Source of the DNA: a virus
Strand: one strand, 5' to 3'
Virus record (IMG/VR): IMGVR_UViG_3300031707_000165
Span: 1 to 24,765 of that record
Length of the DNA stretch: 24,765 bases
Part shown: in pieces, positions 1 to 7,900 of the stretch
Layout: the number at the start of each line of letters is the position of its first letter
Position numbering within the stretch: the stretch's first letter is position 1
The notes under the pieces: generated by a model
The model's input: the letters and a program-made list of their open reading frames with translations, nothing else
What the model was told of the DNA's origin: nothing
Database searches by the model: none
Made by a program: the position numbers and the translations under genes

Positions 1-324
1 ACACCATGCGTATCCACTATGTTCTTTATTCAGAGATGGCACAAATTCTTTGTCTATAATCAATACATATGTATTATATTGAAATTTCTGATCATTACTA
101 ACAAATAACTCCAATGGTACAAATTTTCGTATAGTAGGAGTCTTTCCAACTTCTTCTGATATTTCACGTATAAGGGTATCATACGGTGTTTGATCGTGTA
201 TCTCTTTCCTTCCGCCGACAAGTCCCCATGTACCCGCTGTCTTGCCCTGAGTTCTGAGTAAAAATAAAAATCTCTGTGATTCCTTGGATAAAAATAACCC
301 ACCAGAGCATAGAATTTCTGTCAT
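1..324 (-). CDS. Nudix hydrolase (3' end beyond window)
   Basis: Reading leftwards from the ATG at 324, 108 codons are open to the window edge, so the C-terminus is missing. The translation shows the Nudix beta-strand W-G-L-V-G-G (residues 33-38) followed by the helix REISEEVG (residues 53-60), which matches the REXXEEXG half of the Nudix box and supplies the metal-binding glutamates. The first half of the box is slightly irregular: one extra residue lies after GG, and Q stands where the upstream glutamate usually is. Family members hydrolyse nucleoside diphosphates linked to another group, for example oxidised dNTPs, ADP-ribose or RNA caps; the substrate cannot be told here. The start lies 1 nt after the stop of the gp15-like gene, so it is translated in that late operon. 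A different frame (60-302) is open but carries no motif. Confidence 0.85.
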   Translation of the reverse strand, partial: MTEILCSGGLFLSKESQRFLFLLRTQGKTAGTWGLVGGRKEIHDQTPYDTLIREISEEVGKTPTIRKFVPLELFVSNDQKFQYNTYVLIIDKEFVPSLNKEHSGYAWC

Positions 325-325
325 A

Positions 326-1714
326 CTATAAAATTAATCGCCAATTTTCGTTACTATAAATTCCTTCAAACGATTTGGACCATGAAGATCCATCCCATTT
401 GTATTGAATTCCTGTATATGCATTAGTTATGTAAGTAGTTGAAGTGGTTATTGAGGAATCGAAAAGAACCGCCCAATCAGTGCCATCCCATCGTATGATA
501 TCATTTGCTCCTGCTTGGAAATCATTACCTCCTATCCCCTTCCACGCATCAGGTCCATCATATCCCATGGTACCAAATTCAGCATTGACGTTTATATCTT
601 CTAGAATAAGATATCTACGATCTATATTTTGACCAGATACTGAATTTGGATTAAATGTCTGTGGATTGATGATTGCATCTATGGTCCCACGACTATACGT
701 GCTAGTGGTCAAAATGGTGTTTGCAGGAATTGTATCAATGTCGAATGAAAGATTCATTAATGATTCGTTACTCGCATTTAATGAGAGTTGTGCGACGATT
801 TCATTTCCATCTGGTTTTTTGATACGCAATTGACTTAGATTTGGTATAAACTTCCCAGGGTACATATCCAATAAATTCAACCATGATGGTCGATCAGGAA
901 CATCGTCAATATCTAACCACCCTTCACTAACATTTGCGTATCCAACCGGAACCAAAACCGCAACATTATTTAAAACCAATAAATCATAATCTTTGGGGGT
1001 GACTACTATTCTCGCATCTGGAATTAAACCACCAAATATATCCCCACCATCGAATGCATCTGCATATCCACCACCCTCCCCGGTTCCAGTTGGCTCAACA
1101 AATACGTTGGCAATGATTTTTGTTACTATGCCAAGTCTTTTAATCTTGGCAGGAGGAGTTATCCATATAGGTGCAGTAAATTGTAATGTCGCGATACTTA
1201 GGTCATTTGCAACCCCCTGAGGAACTGTCCTGCTCTCAAATACACATCCTTCCGTTAGTTCCAAAACACTTAAACTTGTCCAATCTATATAATTATCAGA
1301 CATTTGTAATTCCATACTTGGATTAAACAATACAGTAATTTGTTCCCATAACTGTAATTTTTGATCCATATTGGTTGTCCATATGTCGGCATTGAATGTA
1401 ATAAGATATGGAGTGGGCATAATTCGTTCAACAGTGTAATTCAATCCTTGTGTATTGAAATATTCAGAGTTGTCCGCATCATAAGCTCGTTCTCTTATAT
1501 GCATCTTACTAACATATGTTGGATCTTGTTGCCTCGAACGGTCAAACTTTAGATCTTTGATATAACACGCGATCATCGGAGCACTTTGCATTACATTTTC
1601 AGAATTTTTATTTAAAATAGCTGCCACTTGTCTTGAAGGGTCGCCATATCGTACTGGCACCTGCGTGATTTTTCCCGATGCATCTTTGACACCAAAATTG
1701 CTCATCAATCTCAT
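326..1714 (-). CDS. 15: Tail sheath stabiliser and completion protein, gp15-like
   Basis: This is a 462-aa protein whose first ~210 residues resemble T4 gp15, the hexameric terminator that caps the sheath and tube and joins the tail to the neck. The same order of elements is present: a V-P-V-R-Y strand near the start, a P-M-I-A-C-Y segment, a long N-P/T-P-Y strand, an E-Q-I-T-V-L-F-N-P helix and W-I-T-P-P. T4 gp15 has 272 residues. The extra C-terminal ~250 residues include a Trp-rich stretch (residues 387-462) with R-W-D-G-T-D-W and Y-K-W-D-G-S-S-W, which also occurs in marine T4-like gp15 proteins as I recall them. The gene is downstream of the gp14-like gene (62-nt gap, no clear promoter) and 1 nt upstream of the Nudix gene. 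The start could also be the Met at codon 4; neither has a strong ribosome site. Confidence 0.8.
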   Translation of the reverse strand: MRLMSNFGVKDASGKITQVPVRYGDPSRQVAAILNKNSENVMQSAPMIACYIKDLKFDRSRQQDPTYVSKMHIRERAYDADNSEYFNTQGLNYTVERIMPTPYLITFNADIWTTNMDQKLQLWEQITVLFNPSMELQMSDNYIDWTSLSVLELTEGCVFESRTVPQGVANDLSIATLQFTAPIWITPPAKIKRLGIVTKIIANVFVEPTGTGEGGGYADAFDGGDIFGGLIPDARIVVTPKDYDLLVLNNVAVLVPVGYANVSEGWLDIDDVPDRPSWLNLLDMYPGKFIPNLSQLRIKKPDGNEIVAQLSLNASNESLMNLSFDIDTIPANTILTTSTYSRGTIDAIINPQTFNPNSVSGQNIDRRYLILEDINVNAEFGTMGYDGPDAWKGIGGNDFQAGANDIIRWDGTDWAVLFDSSITTSTTYITNAYTGIQYKWDGSSWSKSFEGIYSNENWRLIL

Positions 1715-1776
1715 GAATTGTGTGAGAACTCTTTTTATTTGCCCATCATAGAAGTGTTGAATTTTAATTCTCCAAA

Positions 1777-2970
1777 TTAATTGTCAGCGCGTGGCCGCAG
1801 TGCTTTGCTCAATGCCTGGCGCTCAGGAATAACTTCTCCTGCTATTGTTGCAGTAGTATTGTTATTAATGAAGCCAGTCTTCTGAGTTTGGCGCGTTAAT
1901 GATGAGTTAGCCGGCAACGCATTCTTCGGTTTGTTAGTCATGGTCATTCGTACATTATCTTCAAATTTAACCCAATTGGTTCCATTCCATCTATATAGTC
2001 TATTTGGGAGATAATCAGTTCTTAAATGGAATTGCCCGATGGTATTTGCTGATGGGAACTCAATGCCCATAGTGAAGGTGTACCCATTTGGTGGCTTTCC
2101 ATCCCCAGTTAACCATCCTATATAAAAATCCCTCTTAGGGCTGTGTAGTATCATACTTGCATCGACGGCTGCATCTTCCAAATCAACAGTGATTATATCA
2201 TCACTTGCATCTACTATATCAACAATGCCAGATTCTCGAGTTGGAATAACGAAATAGCTATGAGTATCATATCCACTCAATGGGGCGTCTGCTTCGGCTT
2301 GGGCGATAATTGCATCATTGATTTCTATATTTTTACTATACACACTCAATAAATCTCGTAAGGTTTTATTACCGTCGCCTGAGGGTGAATCCAGTATCTC
2401 TTTAAATTCTTGTGAATCGACCATAGGTTGGCATTTTGCTCTGAGTAAATGTGGATACCAAGTTTGACTATATCCCGTAGATGGGCGAGTAACTTCTGTA
2501 ATTACATAAAATCTTTTTAATGCAACCATGGCATCATCTAGTGCATATTCATCTTTTTGATGCGGCAATTCAATTACATCTCCAGCTATCAATTTTCTTC
2601 CCAATGCTTCAAATGTACTTCTTAGGTGAAAATTTACCATAATCTCATCGTTTTGCAAAAACAAACCAAATTGCGCCAAATTAAATACCGAATCAATCAT
2701 GGTATAAACTCCACGGAGCCTATAGACATCTGCATCATAGTGTCTATCTCTATTCTCCATTAGAAGAACATCCTGAATACCCAATTCTGTAATAGAATTT
2801 GTGTTGGTTGATACAACCGCGGTAACATCATCTGGGGCCGGATCAACAGGACCTAAATATTTGTGAACCATACAATCGGTCCCGCCGACTTGGAATTGTT
2901 CGTTTATTATACGATCTAAAAATTTAAAATCATTACCTTTCTCAGGTCTGTATAGGCTTAGTCTTGGCAT
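1777..2970 (-). CDS. 14: Neck protein, gp14-like
   Basis: This 397-aa protein is probably the head-tail connector/neck component equivalent to T4 gp14 (256 aa). Recognisable stretches are the M-P-R-L-S-L-Y-R-P start, F-Q-V-G-G-T-D (residues 26-32), L-M-E-N-R-D-R (70-76), A-Q-F-G-L-F (99-104), G-D-V-I-E-L-P-H (130-137) and a W-Y-P-H-L segment (171-175). The G-D-x-I-x-x-P and Q/K-F-G elements match the gp14 family, and from memory the long form is typical of marine T4-like phages. Residues 304-338 form a P-S-A-N-T-I-G ... R-W-N-G-T-N-W module also seen in the gp15-like and sheath proteins of this window. It is the first gene of the leftward operon. Its ATG is 5 nt after a late-promoter octamer and has no ribosome site. 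Assignment to gp14 rather than another connector protein is likely, not certain. Confidence 0.7.
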   Translation of the reverse strand: MPRLSLYRPEKGNDFKFLDRIINEQFQVGGTDCMVHKYLGPVDPAPDDVTAVVSTNTNSITELGIQDVLLMENRDRHYDADVYRLRGVYTMIDSVFNLAQFGLFLQNDEIMVNFHLRSTFEALGRKLIAGDVIELPHQKDEYALDDAMVALKRFYVITEVTRPSTGYSQTWYPHLLRAKCQPMVDSQEFKEILDSPSGDGNKTLRDLLSVYSKNIEINDAIIAQAEADAPLSGYDTHSYFVIPTRESGIVDIVDASDDIITVDLEDAAVDASMILHSPKRDFYIGWLTGDGKPPNGYTFTMGIEFPSANTIGQFHLRTDYLPNRLYRWNGTNWVKFEDNVRMTMTNKPKNALPANSSLTRQTQKTGFINNNTTATIAGEVIPERQALSKALRPRADN

Positions 2971-2975
2971 AGTAG

Positions 2976-2983
2976 TATTTATT
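2976..2983 (-). promoter_or_regulatory. Late promoter box AATAAATA for the gp14-like gene
   Basis: On the minus strand the octamer AATAAATA differs at one base from the T4 late box TATAAATA. It is followed by CTACT and then the ATG at 2970. A late transcript would be expected to start on or next to the ATG. No Shine-Dalgarno sequence lies between. Confidence 0.65.
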
Positions 2984-3005
2984 CACGATTGATTGTATAA
3001 GAGCA

Positions 3006-3013
3006 ACTAAATA
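3006..3013 (+). promoter_or_regulatory. Late promoter box ACTAAATA for gp13
   Basis: ACTAAATA matches the TAAATA core of the T4 late box and is followed by TAACT and the ATG at 3019. It mirrors the minus-strand box in the same 48-bp intergenic region, with 22 bp between the two boxes. No Shine-Dalgarno sequence is present. Confidence 0.65.
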
Positions 3014-3018
3014 TAACT

Positions 3019-3777
3019 ATGAATGAACTAGAAAACGAACGCCAAAAAGTCATAGATTACATCAAAACCATGATGGGAGATGGGATGGTAGATGTTGATT
3101 TGGATCCAATTCATTATAATACTGCCATAGACAAATCTTTAATGCGATATAGGCAACGTAGCCAAAACGCAACTGAAGAAAGTTATGGATTCTTAACATT
3201 GCAACTTGATGTAAATGATTACATTTTACCAAAAGAAGTAATCCAGGTCCGACAAGTTTTCCGAAGAAGCATAGGCTCTCGATCAGGTGGTGGAGATGGG
3301 GGTTCATTATTTGAACCATTTAATTTGGCATACACAAACACTTACCTTTTAGCCAGCTCACATGTGGGCGGATTAGGTACTTATTATGCATTTGCAAGTT
3401 ATCAAAATCTTGTAGGCAAAATGTTTGGTAGTTTTATTAATTTCAGCTTTAATCCTAGTTCAAAAAAATTAAGCATATCACAACGTCCGAGGGGTGAAGA
3501 GAGTGTATTATTGTGGATGTACAATACTCGGCCAGATTATGCATTATTTCAAGATAACTATGCGGGACTTTGGCTACGAGATTATGCCCTTGCAAATTGT
3601 AAGATAATGCAGGGTGAAGCCCGAGAGAAATTTTCTCAAATTGCCGGCCCTCAAGGCGGAACTACCCTTAACGGAGCAGCGTTAAAAGCTGAAGGTTTGG
3701 CATTAGTTGAAAAACTAGATCTTGAATTGTCTACTAATTTCGACAACCAACAACCGATGACTTTTGTTATTGGTTAA
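3019..3777 (+). CDS. 13: Neck protein, gp13-like
   Basis: This 252-aa protein resembles T4 gp13 (309 aa), the neck protein that sits on the portal vertex and joins head to tail with gp14. The N-terminal part has the family pattern: an initial helix, V-D-V-D-L-D-P, then a helix with A-I-D-K-S-L-M-R-Y-R-Q-R (residues ~38-49), followed by a F-L-T-L-Q-L-D ... Y-I-L-P strand pair. The central region is rich in Gly/Ser/Tyr and the C-terminal half has a long helical stretch with L-R-D-Y-A-L-A-N-C-K. The gene begins rightward transcription, divergent from its usual partner gp14. It has no ribosome site and its ATG is 5 nt after a late box. Identification rests on pattern similarity and context. Confidence 0.8.
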   Translation: MNELENERQKVIDYIKTMMGDGMVDVDLDPIHYNTAIDKSLMRYRQRSQNATEESYGFLTLQLDVNDYILPKEVIQVRQVFRRSIGSRSGGGDGGSLFEPFNLAYTNTYLLASSHVGGLGTYYAFASYQNLVGKMFGSFINFSFNPSSKKLSISQRPRGEESVLLWMYNTRPDYALFQDNYAGLWLRDYALANCKIMQGEAREKFSQIAGPQGGTTLNGAALKAEGLALVEKLDLELSTNFDNQQPMTFVIG

Positions 3778-3790
3778 CTATTCAAAATAC

Positions 3791-3820
3791 TTGACGATCT
3801 TTCTCATATCCTATAAATTA
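3791..3820 (+). promoter_or_regulatory. Sigma70-like promoter for dNMP kinase
   Basis: TTGACG (3791-3796) is followed by a TATAAA (3812-3817) at 15-bp spacing, or TAAATT (3814-3819) at 17 bp. The second region lies inside an inverted repeat CCTATA-AAT-TATAGG (about 3810-3824) that could be an operator. A clear Shine-Dalgarno GAGGAG follows before the ATG at 3840. The AT-rich element also resembles a late box (TATAAATT), so the gene may be read in both phases. Confidence 0.5.
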
Positions 3821-3839
3821 TAGGTATTGAGGAGATTCT

Positions 3840-4535
3840 ATGATCATAGGTTTTGTTGGATTCATTGGTGCAGGGAAAGATACAGCAGCAGATTTCTTGG
3901 TTAATTATTATGGATTTCGAAGAGAATCTTTTGCCAATACACTGAAAGATGCAGTTGCCGCAGTGTTTGAATGGGATCGAATTTTACTTGAAGGCAGAAC
4001 AAATCAAGCTCGCGAATGGCGAGAACAGGTAGATCCTTGGTGGGCTGAACGATTGAATATACCACATCTTACCCCTAGGTGGATTTTACAACATTGGGGC
4101 ACGGAAGTATTTAGAAAAGGTTTTCACGATGATTTGTGGATAGCAAGTCTTGAAAACAAGATGCGAAAAACCAAAGATGACATTGTCATATCAGATGTTA
4201 GATTTCCGAATGAGATTGCCGCAATTCACAATGCAAAAGGAATTGTTATCCGTGTGAAACGAGGACCTGATCCAAATTGGTTTCAAGCCGCGGTTGATTT
4301 TAATAAAGGGCCCAATGGCAATGCTGGATGGGCTATAGGAAAATCGAAATTGGAAAAAAATAAAATTCACTCATCCGAATCAGCCTGGGTTGGCGGAAAA
4401 ATTGATCATGTACTACTAAATGATACAACCATAGATGACTTATTCAAACAGCTTGAAAAAATTGTCAAAAATCAGGAGATAGATCCCCCTGCCGCCAAGG
4501 AAGAGATAAGTTATGAAGTAGCCGTTGACAATTAG
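3840..4535 (+). CDS. 1: Deoxynucleoside monophosphate kinase, gp1-like
   Basis: This 231-aa protein is like T4 gp1 (241 aa), which phosphorylates dNMPs to dNDPs for phage DNA synthesis in the cytoplasm. The N-terminus carries a P-loop, G-F-I-G-A-G-K-D-T (residues 7-15), followed by a helix and F-A-N-T-L-K-D-A-V typical of the family's lid and substrate region. W-I-L-Q-H-W-G-T-E and I-V-I-S-D-V-R-F-P-N-E are the other family hallmarks; the latter is the Walker-B-like strand. It sits between structural genes but has its own sigma70-like promoter and a strong ribosome site, consistent with expression before the late genes. Its last 71 bp overlap the opposite-strand zinc/HNH gene. Confidence 0.92.
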   Translation: MIIGFVGFIGAGKDTAADFLVNYYGFRRESFANTLKDAVAAVFEWDRILLEGRTNQAREWREQVDPWWAERLNIPHLTPRWILQHWGTEVFRKGFHDDLWIASLENKMRKTKDDIVISDVRFPNEIAAIHNAKGIVIRVKRGPDPNWFQAAVDFNKGPNGNAGWAIGKSKLEKNKIHSSESAWVGGKIDHVLLNDTTIDDLFKQLEKIVKNQEIDPPAAKEEISYEVAVDN

Positions 4536-4800
4536 CACACACGGTTTTAATGTTATCATAACGACAATTATTTAAATTTCCGTCAGTATGGAACACGTTA
4601 AATTGTTGAGAATAACGACTAGAGAATCCACAACGGTCGCATTTTGATTTTTTCTTGTATCCCGCTTTGGCCCATCGCGGGATGCCTTCTTTTGCACATC
4701 TAGAACAATGATCACATTGTGATCTATAATGTGCTTTCCCCTCTTTGTAATAATTGATAGCAACTGGTCGTTGATTGCAAGTATTGCACAATTTTCGCAT
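4465..4800 (-). CDS. Zinc-binding HNH-like protein
   Basis: This 111-aa protein has two cysteine pairs near the N-terminus (C5-x2-C8 and C29-x2-C32) and an HNH-like core: C54-x2-C57, the H-T-D-G-N segment with H71, N83, then C88-x2-C91. That arrangement fits an HNH (beta-beta-alpha-metal) nuclease with a structural zinc site. I recall close relatives in other T4-like phages, usually annotated as hypothetical or HNH endonuclease. It is the only gene on this strand between 3000 and the right edge of the window. Its 3' end overlaps the end of the dNMP kinase gene by 71 bp, in antisense. It has a GGGGAAAG sequence upstream of the ATG and its own possible promoter. Whether it cuts DNA is not shown by the sequence. 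Confidence 0.85.
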   Translation of the reverse strand: MRKLCNTCNQRPVAINYYKEGKAHYRSQCDHCSRCAKEGIPRWAKAGYKKKSKCDRCGFSSRYSQQFNVFHTDGNLNNCRYDNIKTVCANCQRLLHNLSLPWRQGDLSPDF

Positions 4801-4847
4801 ATATCTTTCCCCTGCATTGTATTTACGCCCTTTGACGCACCCTTTGA

Positions 4848-4876
4848 TTTGTATCTTACCTTATCAAAAATCACAA
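4848..4876 (-). promoter_or_regulatory. Possible sigma70-like promoter for the HNH-like gene
   Basis: On the minus strand TTGTGA (4876-4871), a 17-bp spacer and TACAAA (4853-4848) form a moderate promoter about 48 bp upstream of the ATG at 4800. It lies beside the rightward late promoter of the sheath gene, so the two may interfere. Confidence 0.4.
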
Positions 4877-4881
4877 AAGTT

Positions 4882-4889
4882 ACTAAATA
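4882..4889 (+). promoter_or_regulatory. Late promoter box ACTAAATA for tail sheath
   Basis: ACTAAATA is identical to the octamers before gp13 and the gp54-like gene. Here there are 30 nt between the box and the ATG at 4920, and this leader contains a strong Shine-Dalgarno sequence, GAGGAGAT (4906-4913). Confidence 0.6.
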
Positions 4890-4919
4890 ACAGTATCAAT
4901 CCATTGAGGAGATCGAAGA

Positions 4920-7900
4920 ATGGCGACATTACAATCACCGGGCGTAGAAGTAACAGTTATCGACGAGAGTTTTTATACCAGTGCTAATCCAGGCACAGTA
5001 CCAATGATTTTTGTGGTATCTGGAACTGACAAACCAAATGCAAGTGGTACTGGAACGGCTCCGGGAACCCTGGCAACAAATGCGGGAAAAGTTTGGACTA
5101 TCACAAGTCAACGTGATCTAAGTGATACTTTTGGCACCCCAACGTTTTATACCGATGCTGATGGAAATCCTGTCAACGGTGGTGAACTGAATGAATATGG
5201 CTTGCAAGCAGCCTATAGTTTTTTGGGAGTCAGTTCAAAAGCCTATATTGTTCGAGCAGATGTTAATACCAGCGAATTATCAGCTGTTGCTTCTGAACCA
5301 AATGGAGATCCAACTAGTGGAACATATTGGTTAGACACATCGAATACTCTATTTGGAGTAAGCGAATGGGATGCAACAAATCGTGTGTTTGTTGATAAAA
5401 CCCCATTAATTATTGACAATGATAATAAACTTTCTGTTGCAGATTTATCTGGAAGTACCTGGACTCCGAAAGCGAGCTTCGGAGTTCAAGGCAATTATGC
5501 AATGACTGTAACAAGTGAGAATACAAACCAATTATGGTTTAAGAATACAGATAATGTATGGGTCACTGTTGGAACAAATCATGAATTGAATTTCAGTGCA
5601 GGTGGGTTTACGAGTAGTGTATGGCAAACAAGTTGGCCGCTAGTTAAGAGCACAGGGTTCGGAACCGTGGCAACATCGACAACTATTGTAGTCAATGGAA
5701 CAACTATTACCCTGAGTGCTTCGTCAGTGACTCCAGCAACAGTTGCGACAAGTATTAATACAGCGATGGCTACTAAAGGAGTCGGTGCACGAGTGGTAAA
5801 TGGCTACTTGGCTTTATATGCTGATCAAAATGCAAAATCAGACAACGTAAATGTTGATGGAAAAATTGCATTGGCAAGTGGTACAGCTTTGTTACCGAAC
5901 TTGGGATTGACCACAGGTACAACAGGTGCTGTGGCATTATCCATTCAACCACATACTCAATATCCGCAATACACAACGGGCGCAAATCCTACAGGCTCAT
6001 TATATGTAAAAACAACTACACCTAACAACGGTGCAAGTTGGATTACAAAATACTTCAATGGTGCCACTTTAAGTTGGGGAACTGTTTCTGCTCCGATCTA
6101 TGCTTCATCTGAGGCCGCAATTTATGCATTAGATACGGCTGGTGGGAAAAACATTCCAGTTGGCTCCCTATATGTTGAATCTAATTATGATCATGGCACA
6201 GGTGCTTCTACAAGTAGTGTTAAATTATCAGAATTTAAAATATTCCGTAGAGCAGCAAGTAGCCCAACTGTCGTAAGTACGGTGGCATCAACTGCCACAA
6301 TTACAAGCACAAGTACCTTCATCATCAAAGAAACTTTGGTAAATAGTGCGACATATTCATCCACGACCACAGTCACAATTCCTGCAGGGAGCACCCTAGA
6401 TGGTGTTGTTACCGCAGTTAGTGCAGCTGGTTTGGTCAATGTTTCGGCGGCTCATAGTTCATCGGCCGGCACTATCAGTTTAAGTCACGCACTTGGTGGA
6501 AATTTTGAATTAACAGATGGAACAAACTCTCCATTGACTACGCTAGGATTTACTGCATATGATATGGTCACAAAACTTGGCACACCAAACCTATATGCAA
6601 CTGGTGCATATGATAGTATGAGTTTGGTTGGCAGCAATTGGAAACCTTTAGTTTTTGAAGCTAAAGCAGATGCCCCTTATACTGTACCGGCCGACGGACG
6701 TTTATGGTATAATTCCATTGTTGATGAAGTTGACATCATGGTTCATGATGGATCAACATGGGTTGGATATCTAACAGCATTCCCAACAAGCGATCCTGCA
6801 GGTCCTCAAATTGCGGCATTGGCCCCAACTACGCAGAGTGACGGAACTGATTTGGTTAATGGTGATATCTGGATCAGCACAGCTGATATAGAACTATATG
6901 GACAGAATATATACGTTTGGAACAGTATTACATTAAAATGGGTTAAGCAAGATACGACCGATCAAACCACTCCTAATGGATGGTTATTTGCAGATGCACG
7001 ATGGGCGACCACTGGTCAATCTACGACCGCATCGTCAATAGTTTCATTATTGTCAAGCGGATACTTAGATCCTGATGCCCCAGATCCTGCATTATATCCA
7101 CAAGGAATGCGTTTATGGAATCTACGCCGTAGTGGATTTAATGTGAAGAAATACGTTGTCGATCATATCAATATATATGATAACGATGGCTTGAATGCTC
7201 GATATGGTGATCAAGCTATGGATACCCCAGGTAATGAATATTACGCAAATCGTTGGGTTAGCGCAAGTCCTAATGCAGCAGATGGCAGTGGTACTTTTGG
7301 CCGCCTTGCACAACGCGGTATTATTGTTGCAAGACTAAAGGCATTGATAGATTCTAATCAAGCAATTCGTGATACGGATTCATTAGTATTCAATTTAATT
7401 GCAACCCCTGGCTATACTGAAACAATTCAGAATATGATTGCTTTTAATACTGATCGAAGCCAAACAGCATTTGTTGTTGGTGATACACCGTTCAGATTGG
7501 CTCCTACAGGTACTGCATTGGCAGAGTGGGGAAATAACACCAATGGTGCATTAGACAATAATGATGTCGGCGCTGTCAGTTACGATGAATATATGGCGAT
7601 GTTTTATCCAAGTGGATATACAAATGATAATACTGGTAACTATATCGTTGTTCCACCAAGTCATATGATGTTGAGAACTATTGCTAACAGTGATGCTAAG
7701 AGTTATCAATGGTTTGCTCCAGCAGGAACACGCCGTGGTGGAGTTGACAATGCAACTTCAGTTGGATATTTGTTAGATGGGGAATTTAAAGCAGCAGCAT
7801 TGCACGTAGGTCTTCGCGACGTGTTGGCTGGGGTTAATATTAATCCAATCGCAACTATTCCCGGAGTCGGAATATTAAATTATGGTAACAAGACACGAGC

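Noticed and set aside
60-302. 80-aa open frame on the minus strand
   Set aside because: It is a shadow of the Nudix gene, whose motif is in another frame starting at 324.
4572-4874. 100-aa minus-strand open frame
   Set aside because: It overlaps the Cys-rich HNH-like gene in another frame and has no recognisable pattern.
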